Source: Rhodanobacteraceae bacterium
GTDB taxonomy: Bacteria; Pseudomonadota; Gammaproteobacteria; Xanthomonadales; SZUA-5
DNA length: 64,000 nt
NCBI GenBank assembly: GCA_024234055.1
Contig: JACKOW010000003.1
Location: 186,001 to 250,000, forward strand
Reading direction: 5' to 3'
In this document: positions 24,082 through 32,401 of the stretch, piece after piece
How positions within the stretch are numbered: position 1 is the stretch's first letter
How the letters are laid out: the number at the start of each line of letters is the position of its first letter
Notes under the pieces: generated by a model
What the model was told of the DNA's origin: nothing
Databases searched by the model: none
Seen by the model: the letters and a program-made list of their open reading frames with translations, nothing else
Translations under genes and position numbers: made by a program

Positions 24082-24711
24082 GTGAACGCACGACGCCATT
24101 CAGCTGCTCCCGCCAGATCTGTGGGTGAAGTCCGCATCATCGGCGGATCGCTCAAGCGCTCCAAGCTTCCGGTGCCGGACCGACCGGGCCTGCGGCCAAC
24201 GCCGGACCGGGTACGCGAAACCCTGTTCAACTGGCTGGGCCCGAGTGTGCGAGGCGCGCGCGCCCTGGACTTGTGCGCTGGAACTGGTGTGCTGGGGCTG
24301 GAAGCACTGTCGCGCGGCGCCGACTTCGTGCACTTCAACGAAACCGACTTCGCTCTGGCGGCCCAGATCACCTCGGCACTGGAACGTTTTCGCATGGCTG
24401 ATCGGGCACGGGTCACGCACGACGATGCCCGGCAACTGTTGGCTGGCACGGTGGCCGGCGGCTTCGATCTGGTGTTTGTGGATCCGCCCTATCAGGCCTC
24501 GCTGTGGCCTGACCTGCTGCCAAAGCTGCCGGCCTGGCTGAACCCCGCTGCCAAGGTCTATGTGGAACATCCGATCGATGTGGAGCTGGCGCTGGACGAC
24601 GAATGGCGGGTGCTCAAACAGGCGCGCGCCGGGCGAATCCACTACTGTCTCCTGCAGCGCACAGCGGGATCAGCCGATTCCCTTCACCTCCGACAGGCTG
24701 CTAGCCTGTGA
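24082..24711 (+). CDS. rsmD: 16S rRNA m2G966 methyltransferase RsmD
   Basis: 209 residues from GTG 24082; a later GTG at 24124 is possible. VRIIGGSLKRSKLPVPD and LRPTPDRVRETLFNWL are the conserved N-terminal motifs, ALDLCAGTGVLGLEALSRGA the SAM-binding loop, and VFVDPPY (about 137) the catalytic NPPY-type motif. It methylates guanine 966 of 16S rRNA. It is followed by coaD, as in E. coli relatives. Its last codons run through a short palindrome (24693-24709), giving the C-terminus RQAASL. Confidence 0.93.
   Translation: MNARRHSAAPARSVGEVRIIGGSLKRSKLPVPDRPGLRPTPDRVRETLFNWLGPSVRGARALDLCAGTGVLGLEALSRGADFVHFNETDFALAAQITSALERFRMADRARVTHDDARQLLAGTVAGGFDLVFVDPPYQASLWPDLLPKLPAWLNPAAKVYVEHPIDVELALDDEWRVLKQARAGRIHYCLLQRTAGSADSLHLRQAASL
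24693..24709. repeat. Short palindrome related to the ends of the 1795-2057 element
   Basis: ACAGGCT-GCT-AGCCTGT folds as a 7-bp hairpin. It overlaps the last codons of rsmD. The left arm with its flank, CCGACAGGCT, is identical to the inner end of the inverted repeat at 2048-2057. A trace of the same repeat family is likely. Confidence 0.4.
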
Positions 24712-24737
24712 GCCTGGAAAGCAGCGGAGCAGACAGC

Positions 24738-25247
24738 GTGAATGACTCGACAGCGACACGGCCGTCTTCGCGCATTGCGGTCTACCCTGGCACCTTTGAC
24801 CCGATGACCAATGGTCATGTGGATCTGGTGGTGCGCGCCGCTCCGCTGTTCGAGCGACTGGTGGTCGGGATTGCCCACAACCCCATCAAGGGACCCAGCT
24901 TCGGCCTGGATGAACGCATCGAACTGGCGAAGGAGTCGCTGGCGGGGATCGCCAACGTCGAAGTGCGAGGCTTCAATTCCTTGCTCGCGCATTTCGTGCG
25001 CGATATCGGCGCCTCGGTGATTCTCCGCGGCCTGCGCGCGGTTTCCGACTTTGAGTACGAGTTCCAGCTGGCCAGCATGAACCGGCATCTGATTCCTGAA
25101 GCCGAAACCATGTTTCTCACGCCGGCTGAAAAGTTCAGCTTCATTTCTTCATCGCTGGTGCGCGAGGTGGCCAGACTCGGCGGCGATGTCTCCGGATTCG
25201 TGCCTCCGGCGGTGCAGCAGCGGCTGGTGGCACTGTGGAAGCGCTGA
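24738..25247 (+). CDS. coaD: Phosphopantetheine adenylyltransferase
   Basis: 169 residues from GTG 24738 (GGAG 8 bases upstream); the GTG at 24708 would add ten poorly conserved residues. AVYPGTFDPMTNGHVDLV holds the nucleotidyltransferase HXGH-type motif (TNGH), and FSFISSSLVREVARLGGDV the second active-site loop with ISSS. Length and motifs are normal for CoaD, which makes dephospho-CoA from 4'-phosphopantetheine and ATP. Confidence 0.94.
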   Translation: MNDSTATRPSSRIAVYPGTFDPMTNGHVDLVVRAAPLFERLVVGIAHNPIKGPSFGLDERIELAKESLAGIANVEVRGFNSLLAHFVRDIGASVILRGLRAVSDFEYEFQLASMNRHLIPEAETMFLTPAEKFSFISSSLVREVARLGGDVSGFVPPAVQQRLVALWKR

Positions 25248-25412
25248 AAGCCGACCCACCTGGCCATTGACTTGACGCAAGATCGGGCAAGGGGAAGGCG
25301 TCAGACTGAAGTGCACACAATTGGTGCTGTCAAGGCCGCCTGAATGATTCTTAATGTATCGGGTGCTGGTAGCATGCTTGCACTCGGGATGACCTATCGA
25401 AGGAGCCTCATC

Positions 25413-25901
25413 ATGTTCCGTCGCTTTCTTGCGATCGCCGCGTTGACCGGCGTGTTGTTCACCTTGGGAGCCTGTGAAGAGGCTCCACCACCGCCGGATC
25501 CGGCGAAGATCGTGCCGACCAACCCGTCTGATTCGGCTGCCTGGAAGAAGTACGTGGCGGCCATTTCGAAGACTTATATCCCGGCTGCCCAGGCCGACCA
25601 GAATTCGCGCGTCTTTGTCACTTTCGTCGAATACGGTCAGGACGAAGCAAAGACCGCGCGTCACATTGAAAACACCAAGAACTTCATCGGCCGTGGCATT
25701 GCCGAAGGCACGACCCTGCTGTTTGCGTCGCCGGACTCGCCGCTGATGGCCAGTATCGTCGAGCAAGCCTTCGCCGATCCCAGACCAGATCTGCTGAAGG
25801 GAATTCGCGTCATCTTCATCGGACAGAAAGCCGAGGAAGAACGCGTGCGCACGGCCGTCACGGCCTGGGGTGCAAGCTTCGTTTTCCACGAGGCGAAGTA
25901 G
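25413..25901 (+). CDS. Small lipoprotein of unknown function
   Basis: 162 residues; GAAGGAG lies 8 bases before the ATG. A lipoprotein signal (ALTGVLFTLGAC, Cys about 21) is followed by a Pro-rich linker (EEAPPPPDP). The rest is a compact alpha/beta sequence with SRVFVTFVEYGQ, LLFASPDSPLMAS and IRVIFIGQKAEEERVRTAV, suggesting a Rossmann-like fold. I do not recognise a named family. It has its own ribosome site and is followed by a stem-loop, so it is probably expressed alone. Confidence 0.72.
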   Translation: MFRRFLAIAALTGVLFTLGACEEAPPPPDPAKIVPTNPSDSAAWKKYVAAISKTYIPAAQADQNSRVFVTFVEYGQDEAKTARHIENTKNFIGRGIAEGTTLLFASPDSPLMASIVEQAFADPRPDLLKGIRVIFIGQKAEEERVRTAVTAWGASFVFHEAK

Positions 25902-25931
25902 TTCGCAACCGAAGGCAGAGCTCTGACCTCG

Positions 25932-25960
25932 ACACCGACCCGCCCCAGGCGAGTCGGTGT
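25932..25960 (+). terminator. Stem-loop after the lipoprotein gene
   Basis: ACACCGAC and GTCGGTGT pair, extended by CGCC/GGCG with one mismatch, 30 bp after the stop codon. There is no strong T-run. The rest of the 243-bp gap before the ferredoxin gene shows nothing else clear. Confidence 0.4.
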
Positions 25961-26144
25961 TGATGCAAGGCAACTCGAAAGCAGGCGGATGGATGGCAGC
26001 CAACCGAATCGGCCGAGACCTATGTATCCAGCTTCCGTGTTGACCCCTTCGACAGTGGGTCAATGCCGCAAACAGGTCGCACCGGGATCAGACCGACTGC
26101 CGGGTTCCGGCGTGCGCGCCTGAGGCTGAAACACTGGAACTGGC

Positions 26145-26402
26145 ATGGCCCTGCTGATCACCGATCAATGCATCAACTGCGACGTCTGTGAGCCCGTGTG
26201 CCCCAATCGGGCGATTTATCAGGGACCGCAGGTGTACGAGATTGACCCCAGCCGCTGCACCGAATGCGTGGGCCATCATGAGGAGGCGCAGTGCGTGGTG
26301 GTGTGTCCGGTTGAGTGCATCTTTGTGGATCCGGCCATCCCGGAAACCCGCGAGCAGCTGCTGGCCAAGGCCATTCAGCTGAAGAACGAGGAAACGGCAT
26401 GA
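26145..26402 (+). CDS. YfhL-family 2[4Fe-4S] ferredoxin
   Basis: 85 residues. CINCDVCEPVCP (about 9-20) and CTECVGHHEEAQCVVVCPVEC (about 38-58) carry two four-iron clusters; the second has the insertion between its second and third Cys that marks the YfhL/Allochromatium-type ferredoxins. It is a cytoplasmic electron carrier of low potential. Its stop overlaps the next start (ATGA), so it is translated together with the gamma-glutamyltransferase gene, which may be only a convenience of operon packing. Confidence 0.9.
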   Translation: MALLITDQCINCDVCEPVCPNRAIYQGPQVYEIDPSRCTECVGHHEEAQCVVVCPVECIFVDPAIPETREQLLAKAIQLKNEETA

Positions 26403-28126
26403 ATACCGATCGTCCAATTCTCAAGCACTGGCCGCGGATCGGGCTGTGGCTGATCCTGCTGTGGCTGCCGACGCTGGCGCTGGCCCTGGCCGAGGTCAAG
26501 CCCCACGCCGCCGGCATTGCCAGCGCGAACAAACAGGCCACCGAAGCCGGTTTCGAGATCCTGGCGCAGGGCGGCAACGCTTTCGATGCGGCTGTGGCGG
26601 TGTCTGCCGCGCTGGCCGTGGTGGAACCCGAAAGCTCAGGTTTGGGCGGGGGCGGCTTCTTCCTGTTGCACCGCGCCAGTGACGGCAAGGCGGTGTTCGT
26701 CGATGCGCGTGAGAAGGCCCCGCTGGCGGCGACCCGCGACATGTATCTGGACGCAGACGGCAACGCCCAGCGCGCCCGCAGCGTCAACGGCGCCCTGGCC
26801 GCCGGCATTCCTGGCCTGCCGGCTGGCCTGGTGCTGGTGGCCGAACGCTACGGCAAGTTGCCCTTGAAGCAATCGTTTGCGCCGGCCATCCGCCTGGCAC
26901 GCAAGGGCTATGTCTGGAGCGCAAAGAACTCGGCGATGATCGGATTCCGCACCGAACAGCTGGCCAAGTCCGAAGGCGCCGCCGCGCTGTTTCTGCGCAA
27001 GGGCAAGCCGCCGGCCCAGGGTGATCGCGTCAGGAACCCGGACATTGCCAGGGTACTGGAGCGCATCGCCAGAGAGGGGCACCGCGGCTTTTACGATGGG
27101 GACACCGCGACAACCCTGGTCAAAGGTGTCAAGGCCGCCGGCGGCATCTGGTCGCTGGATGATCTGGCCCAGTACCAGGCCGTGGAACGCGAGCCGCTGC
27201 GCTTCGAGTTCCAGGGTCAGCAGATCCTGACCTCGCCACCGCCCTCTTCCGGCGGCGTCGCTCTGGTCGGCCTCTTTCAGATCCTCAGCGGCTATCCATT
27301 GGCAGAGTTTGACCGGGTACAGCGCCTGCATGTGGAAATCGAAGCCATGCGCCGGGTCTATCGCGACCGCGCCATCTACCTTGGCGATCCCGATTTCGTG
27401 CAGGTGCCCATGCAGATGTTGCTCAGCCCCTACTACGCGGCCGGATTGCGCGCCTCGATCCACACCCGCAAGGCCACGCCCAGCGATGCATTGCCGGGGA
27501 TCAGCGCCGGGCCAGAGGGCAACGACACCTCGCACTTCTCGATCATCGACAGCGAGGGGAACATCGCTGCCGTCACCCAGAGCGTGAACCTGCCCTTTGG
27601 TGCCGCGTTCGTGGTCCCTGGCACCGGCTTCGTGCTCAACAACGAGATGGACGATTTCTCGGTGAAGCCCGGCGTACCGAACGCCTTTGGGCTGATTGGT
27701 GACGACGCCAACGCCATCCAGCCCGGCAAGCGGCCACTGTCGTCGATGACACCAACAATCCTGCTAGGCAAGGACCGGGCCGCCGCCATCGGCTCTCCCG
27801 GCGGTAGCCGCATCATCACCATGGTGTTCCTGGGCTTGAGCAAGGTGCTGGCCGGCAGCAGCGCCGCCGAAGCCGTTGCCGCGCCGCGTATCCATCATCA
27901 GTATCAGCCCGACACGGTTTCGGTGGAACCGGGCGCACTCAGCGAAGCCGAGCTCAGCGCCTTGAGCGAACGTGGCTACACGGTTGCGCCCGCCGAGCGT
28001 CCCTGGGGCAATATGCAGGTGGTCATCTGGAACAAGCAGGACGGCAGTGTCGATGCGGCCTCCGATCCCCGCTGGGAAGGTGTGGGCGGCGGCGAGTCAC
28101 GCGACCGTGAGATGATCTTCCGATGA
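26399..28126 (+). CDS. ggt: Gamma-glutamyltransferase
   Basis: 575 residues. A signal peptide covers about 1-31. HAAGIASANKQATEAGFEILAQGG opens the mature protein, SSGLGGGGFFLLH matches the N-terminal signature, and GNDTSHFSIID (about 378) contains the Thr at which the precursor cuts itself and which then acts as the nucleophile of the small subunit. PLSSMTPTI and GSPGGSRI are further conserved sites. The enzyme hydrolyses or transfers the gamma-glutamyl group of glutathione in the periplasm. It overlaps the ferredoxin and the MBL-fold genes at its two ends. Confidence 0.93.
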   Translation: MNTDRPILKHWPRIGLWLILLWLPTLALALAEVKPHAAGIASANKQATEAGFEILAQGGNAFDAAVAVSAALAVVEPESSGLGGGGFFLLHRASDGKAVFVDAREKAPLAATRDMYLDADGNAQRARSVNGALAAGIPGLPAGLVLVAERYGKLPLKQSFAPAIRLARKGYVWSAKNSAMIGFRTEQLAKSEGAAALFLRKGKPPAQGDRVRNPDIARVLERIAREGHRGFYDGDTATTLVKGVKAAGGIWSLDDLAQYQAVEREPLRFEFQGQQILTSPPPSSGGVALVGLFQILSGYPLAEFDRVQRLHVEIEAMRRVYRDRAIYLGDPDFVQVPMQMLLSPYYAAGLRASIHTRKATPSDALPGISAGPEGNDTSHFSIIDSEGNIAAVTQSVNLPFGAAFVVPGTGFVLNNEMDDFSVKPGVPNAFGLIGDDANAIQPGKRPLSSMTPTILLGKDRAAAIGSPGGSRIITMVFLGLSKVLAGSSAAEAVAAPRIHHQYQPDTVSVEPGALSEAELSALSERGYTVAPAERPWGNMQVVIWNKQDGSVDAASDPRWEGVGGGESRDREMIFR

Positions 28127-29031
28127 AAGCCTGGTCAATCGAAGGCAATACCCAACGCCTGGACGGTGGCGCCATGTTCGGCAATGTGCCGCGCGCGATG
28201 TGGGAACGCTGGATACAGCCCGACGAGGAACACCGCATTCCCTTGTCCTGTCGCGGCCTGCTGGTGCAACTGGATGACGGTCGCCGCGTGCTGTTCGAGA
28301 CCGGCATCGGTGCCTTCTTCGAACCCAAACTGCGGCAGCGCTTTGGCGTGCTCGAAGATCGCCATGTGCTGCTCGATTCCCTGGCCGCTCTGGGTTTGAG
28401 CGATGCCGATATCGATGTCGTGGTGCTCAGCCACCTGCACTTTGACCATGCCGGTGGCTTGCTGGCCGCCTGGGAAGAAGGCCAACCGCCGCGATTGCTG
28501 TTTCCCAAGGCGCAGTTCGTCGTTGGCAGCGATCATTGGCAACGCGCGCAGGAACCGCACGCCCGCGACCGGGCGTCCTTCATTCCGGAACTGAACGCAC
28601 TGCTGGCCGACAGCGGACGACTGGAACTGGTGGAGCTGGGTCCGGCCAACGCCATCGGCAATCCAGGCGCCCTGCCCGCCCACTGCCAGTCGCTGGGCAA
28701 GGATGTCGGCTTCTACGAATCGCACGGCCATACGCCGGGACTGATGCTGAGCGAGATCGGCGGCGACGGCGGCATCGTCTTCTGCGCCGATCTGATTCCC
28801 GGCCGAGCCTGGGTGCATCTGCCGGTGACCATGGGCTATGACCGCTATCCGGAACTGCTGATCGACGAGAAGCGGCACTTCCTGGCCGACAAGCTGCGCC
28901 GCGACGTGCGCCTGTACTTCACCCACGACCCGCAAGCGGCCTGGGCCGCCCTGCAGCGAGACGACAAGGGCAAGTACAGCACCCACGACGAGCATGCGTC
29001 GCTGACAGCGCAAACCCTGCCCTTCGCGTAG
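28123..29031 (+). CDS. Metallo-beta-lactamase fold hydrolase
   Basis: 302 residues, overlapping ggt by four bases. LSHLHFDHAGG (about 102-112) is the HXHXDH zinc site; His in ESHGHTPG (about 205) and Asp in VFCADLIP (about 225) complete the binuclear centre, with a final His in LYFTHD. No signal peptide is seen. The fold suggests a hydrolase of lactone-, thioester- or phosphoester-like substrates. Co-transcription with ggt might mean a thiol or glutathione link, but this is only a guess. Confidence 0.83.
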   Translation: MKAWSIEGNTQRLDGGAMFGNVPRAMWERWIQPDEEHRIPLSCRGLLVQLDDGRRVLFETGIGAFFEPKLRQRFGVLEDRHVLLDSLAALGLSDADIDVVVLSHLHFDHAGGLLAAWEEGQPPRLLFPKAQFVVGSDHWQRAQEPHARDRASFIPELNALLADSGRLELVELGPANAIGNPGALPAHCQSLGKDVGFYESHGHTPGLMLSEIGGDGGIVFCADLIPGRAWVHLPVTMGYDRYPELLIDEKRHFLADKLRRDVRLYFTHDPQAAWAALQRDDKGKYSTHDEHASLTAQTLPFA

Positions 29032-29051
29032 GCAGGCGGCCCCCTGCCACC

Positions 29052-29155
29052 TGGGGGAGCGGCTTCAGCCGCGACCCGCCATCGCAGGCAGAGCCCGCTC
29101 CCACAAGGAGCCGGCCCAGCCCACGCCATCTGTGGGAGCGGCTTCAGCCGCGACA
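29052..29155. repeat. REP-like repeat pair, GGGAGCGGCTTCAGCCGCGA family
   Basis: Two copies of GGAGCGGCTTCAGCCGCGAC (about 29056 and 29134) flank an inverted partner (GCCCGCTCCCACA near 29092). Each copy contains the palindrome CGGCTTCAGCCG. Other members are at 29901-29976 and 56764-56832. Confidence 0.7.
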
Positions 29156-29239
29156 ACTTCCACTGCCTCGGCACGCTCGCACCTGCAGCATCCGATCGGC
29201 GACAATAGCGCCCTGCCCCATCAGCCTCTGAGCACGATC

Positions 29240-29719
29240 ATGACCCTGTTCCGACCCATCGTCACCGCTCTCGCCCTGTTCGCCATGAACCCGGCTTTCG
29301 CCGCCACCACGCCCGAGCCCTCATCCGTCGTCGACGGGCACCCGGTCTACGGCGCAGCCATGCCGGCAGGCGAAGCCACCGCGATCGGAACGGCACTGAC
29401 CGATAGCGAGGCTTATACGGGCAAAGCCCAGAAATTCAGCGGCCGAGTCACCAAGGTCTGTCAAGCCAAAGGCTGCTGGATGGTCCTGGCCGACGGCGAA
29501 AACCACGCCCGCGTGATGTTCGGCAAGGATGATTTCTTCATCCCCACCGATACCAGCGGCGACGCCGTGGTCCACGGGACGCTCAGCGTCAAGACCATGA
29601 GCGAAAAGATGGCCAGGCATCTCGCCGATGATGCCGGCCAGGACAGCAGCAAGATTCAAGGTGACACCCAGGAATTTCAGATCATGGCGACGTCGGTGAT
29701 GCTGCTTCCGTCCAGCTGA
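29240..29719 (+). CDS. DUF4920-type secreted protein
   Basis: 159 residues from ATG 29240. A signal peptide covers about 1-23 (ALALFAMNPAFAA). The mature part has an OB-fold-like core with YTGKAQKFSGRVTKVCQAKGCWMVL (Cys pair, about 56-80) and RVMFGKDDFFIPTD, both characteristic of DUF4920. The function of the family is unknown; the paired Cys before Trp suggests a disulfide or a metal site. It lies between two REP-like repeat blocks and is probably a single-gene unit. Confidence 0.75.
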   Translation: MTLFRPIVTALALFAMNPAFAATTPEPSSVVDGHPVYGAAMPAGEATAIGTALTDSEAYTGKAQKFSGRVTKVCQAKGCWMVLADGENHARVMFGKDDFFIPTDTSGDAVVHGTLSVKTMSEKMARHLADDAGQDSSKIQGDTQEFQIMATSVMLLPSS

Positions 29720-30043
29720 AACCCGATACTGGCGGGCGCGGCCCTTGCGTCCGGTGATCCACTTGGGCTTTCCACGACTCTGCCCTGATCACCGGGCGCG
29801 GCCCGCCCTCGCCAGGCATGCCCCAGGCCATTGATTTGAAAATGAAAAACGGGCCATGGGGCGTTGGCGCAGGAGACGCTTGCTGATTGGCAAACCCCAT
29901 GGGAGCGGCTTCAGCCGCGATGGTCGGCTCCCGACCATCTGCGCGCCTCGATCGCGGACAAAGTCCGCTCCCACAACCTGCCCCTGGACTCGGTCAAGCG
30001 CCGCGGCAATGCCATCCATCAGTGAACGCCAGCGCTGACCCGA
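29720..30043. other. Intergenic region with REP-like palindrome
   Basis: The gap between two convergent genes. It holds a GGGAGCGGCTTCAGCCGCGA unit facing TCGCGGACAAAGTCCGCTCCCAC (29901-29976) and two GGCGCGGCC-like segments near 29736-29805 (GGGCGCGGCCC). No coding sequence is supported. Confidence 0.6.
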
Positions 30044-31006
30044 TCAGCTGCCCGGACACTTCTCGTACAGCGGCGAGGTCAGGCTCCGCACCGGAATCGT
30101 GCCGTTGCCATACACCGAGGTGTAGCTGAAACTGCCAATGCTGCAATCACTGAAACGGATCGTGAGCACACCCCACTGCGGATTGCTGGTCACTTGCGAG
30201 GCCATGTAGGCGCTGCCGAACTGACCGCCGGTGCTGATCTGCATCGGGATTTCCACCGAGCTTGCACCCCAGGCAAAAGGCGCGGATCCGATGGTCCAGA
30301 ACTGCTGGCCTTCGAAGAAGTCATACCAGGACACCACCAGGATGGGCGAATCACTGTTGGTGGCACCGCTCGCCTTGGTGATCTCGATCAGAAAGCCCTT
30401 GCCAGAGTTGTCCGGATCGAACCAGGTGCCGGTGTGCAAAGGCAGGATCGGAAACTCATCCGACGCCACGCGCACCGCCCTGCGGATCAGCGGCATGCGG
30501 ATCGGCTGCTCGCTGCCGAAGAAGATCGGAGTCGTGTTGAGCTCCTCCAGCGTCTTGTAGCCATACACCACACGCCCGAAGACCGTGAAGTCGGCATTGA
30601 GCGAGGCATTGGTATTGGTGTTGATGAAGAAGTCCGAGGTAGCACTGTTGACATTGGTGACACCATTGGTGGACGTCAAGGCCATAGCCACTGTTCCGGT
30701 CGTGTGCTGCAGACCGTTCCCGCGCTCGCTGGGGATTGCCGCGCGCTTGACGATGCCCTCTCCACTTTCCTTGAAGCCACCACCCTGGACGACAAAATTG
30801 GGTACCACGCGCTGAATCAGCGAGCGATTGTAGGAGCCATCATCGACGTAACTCAGAAAATTGGCGACGGTGTTCGGGGCACGAACACTATCCAGTTCCA
30901 GCAGCATCGGACCACGATCCGTATCGAGAAGCACCCGCGGATTCTGGGCCGCAGCCATCGAAGCCAGCGCCAGCAGCGCCAATCCAAGCAAAAGCTGCTT
31001 CGACAT
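30044..31006 (-). CDS. Cyclophilin-type peptidyl-prolyl isomerase with an extra C-terminal domain
   Basis: 320 residues from ATG 31006. A signal peptide ends near 21 (SMAAAQ). Residues about 25-185 are a cyclophilin: NFLSYVDDGSYNRSLIQRVVPNFVVQGGGF, NSATSDFFINTN and NADFTVFGRVVYG are its conserved core. It should help fold periplasmic proteins. Residues about 200-320 form a separate domain (HTGTWFDPDNSGKGFLIEI, ILVVSWYDFFEGQQFW) of a Gly/Trp-rich type I know from secreted Lysobacterales proteins but cannot name. The two C-terminal Cys (FSDCSIG, YEKCPGS) may form a disulfide. Confidence 0.82.
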   Translation of the reverse strand: MSKQLLLGLALLALASMAAAQNPRVLLDTDRGPMLLELDSVRAPNTVANFLSYVDDGSYNRSLIQRVVPNFVVQGGGFKESGEGIVKRAAIPSERGNGLQHTTGTVAMALTSTNGVTNVNSATSDFFINTNTNASLNADFTVFGRVVYGYKTLEELNTTPIFFGSEQPIRMPLIRRAVRVASDEFPILPLHTGTWFDPDNSGKGFLIEITKASGATNSDSPILVVSWYDFFEGQQFWTIGSAPFAWGASSVEIPMQISTGGQFGSAYMASQVTSNPQWGVLTIRFSDCSIGSFSYTSVYGNGTIPVRSLTSPLYEKCPGS

Positions 31007-31188
31007 AGATTTCAACTCCGTCACAAAAGTGGTCTCGGAGGATACAGGCAAGCATGGACATAAGCCGCACTGCCAGTCACCGGCAAGGCAACAAATCAGA
31101 CACGCGTAACAAGCACGGCGCAAGAAGGCCGAAACGACGCATGCAGGGCATCCGCGGCTAAAGGCGCAGCTACACACTGGAAGAAACG

Positions 31189-31275
31189 TGGTGCCCGGAG
31201 CGGGACTCGAACCCGCATGACCGCAAGGCCGAGGGATTTTAAGTCCCTTGCGTCTACCGATTTCGCCATCCGGGC
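31189..31275 (-). tRNA. tRNA-Leu (TAA anticodon)
   Basis: 87 nt with encoded CCA. The acceptor arm GCCCGGA pairs with TCCGGGC; there is a long variable arm as in class II tRNAs; the anticodon loop CTTAAAA reads TAA; the T-arm is GCGGGTTCGAGTCCCGC. Confidence 0.96.
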
Positions 31276-31330
31276 TTGGACGGGCTGTTGCAGGCTACAC
31301 CAGCGCGGATTCGGTGGGGACTTGAAGGTT

Positions 31331-31404
31331 TGGAGGCCAGGGTCGGAATCGAACCGGCGTACACGGCTTTGCAGGCCGCTGCATGACCACTCTGCCACCT
31401 GGCC
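31331..31404 (-). tRNA. tRNA-Cys (GCA anticodon)
   Basis: 74 nt with encoded CCA. The acceptor GGCCAGG pairs with CCTGGCC, the anticodon loop CTGCAAA reads GCA, and the T-loop GGTTCGATTCC is intact. The discriminator base is U, as expected for tRNA-Cys. Confidence 0.96.
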
Positions 31405-31436
31405 AAACCTTCGGGTTTTCAGGCCCTTGAAACAAC

Positions 31437-31460
31437 AAAACCCCGGTCACCCGAGGTTTT
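31437..31460 (-). terminator. Terminator-like hairpin between tRNA-Gly and tRNA-Cys
   Basis: On the minus strand AAAACCTCGG and CCGGGGTTTT pair around GTGA (one G-T wobble), followed by GTTGTTTC. This could stop part of the transcripts after tRNA-Gly or serve as a processing site. Confidence 0.5.
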
Positions 31461-31470
31461 GCCCTGAATC

Positions 31471-31546
<76 letters not shown>

Positions 31547-31802
31547 AAGAGCCGACAATCATATCGGAAGAACGGACGAAGTCAACACCTCTTTTGAAAG
31601 AAACTTACATGGGCTTGCCAGCCATGAGCCAGCCTTCCAGCAACCGAGCTGCGCGAGGCCTCTGAGGTCCATGCAGAGCACTCGACTTGTGGCAATTGAA
31701 CGGGGAAGACATCGTGCTTGCGCATGCCGGACGGCACTGCGCCGGCCCGGCATGGGTCGTGCCGGCAGACTCGACAGCGCCAAGCACGGACGCGCCCGGC
31801 GG

Positions 31803-32393
31803 CTATTCGCTCTCCTTGCCCTGCAATACCCGCCAGGCGGCTCGCAGATATTGGCCCGCAGACCAAAGGGTCAGCACGGCGGCGATCGCGAGGGCGACCA
31901 GACCTACATGGTAGATCGGCAGCTTCCACAGCGGATCGCGCCACAGCAGCATGGTCAACGCGGCCATCTGCACGATGGTCTTGACCTTGCCCATGCCGCC
32001 CACCCGAACCATCGCCCGTTGGCCGATCTCGGCCATCCACTCGCGCAGCGCCGAGATACTGATTTCACGACCGATGATCACGGCGCAGGCGATCGCCAGC
32101 CAGGGGTGCGGATCGCGCTGCAGCACCAGCACCAGTGCCACGGCCACCATCAGCTTGTCGGCCACCGGATCGAGAAAGGCGCCAAAGCTGGAGGCCTGAT
32201 CGAATCGCCGCGCCACCCAGCCATCCAGCCAATCAGTCAGTGCGGCCGCCAGAAACACCATGGCCGCGGCCCGATGGGTCCACTCCCAGGGCGCATAGAA
32301 CAGCACCACCAGCACCGGGATCATCACAATCCGGCCCAGGGTGAGATAGGTCGCCAGATTCAGCGGCATTGCATGTCGGGTGGGAGTGCTCAT
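31803..32393 (-). CDS. pgsA: CDP-diacylglycerol-glycerol-3-phosphate 3-phosphatidyltransferase
   Basis: 196 residues. The CDP-alcohol phosphotransferase signature is clear: Asp-Gly and Ala-Arg in DWLDGWVARRFD, then Gly and the two Asp in GAFLDPVADK (about 55-81). Five or six helices surround it. It makes phosphatidylglycerol phosphate in the inner membrane. The ATG at 32393 is preceded by GAGG; the internal ATG at 32369 (MPLNLATYLT) is closer to the usual PgsA start. It lies 8 bases after uvrC and before the tRNA cluster, the common gammaproteobacterial order. Confidence 0.93.
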   Translation of the reverse strand: MSTPTRHAMPLNLATYLTLGRIVMIPVLVVLFYAPWEWTHRAAAMVFLAAALTDWLDGWVARRFDQASSFGAFLDPVADKLMVAVALVLVLQRDPHPWLAIACAVIIGREISISALREWMAEIGQRAMVRVGGMGKVKTIVQMAALTMLLWRDPLWKLPIYHVGLVALAIAAVLTLWSAGQYLRAAWRVLQGKESE

Positions 32394-32401
32394 GCCGCCT
32401 C

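Noticed and set aside
31559..31783. 74-codon minus-strand open frame between pgsA and tRNA-Gly
   Set aside because: No ribosome site, poor composition, and it lies in the expected tRNA promoter region.
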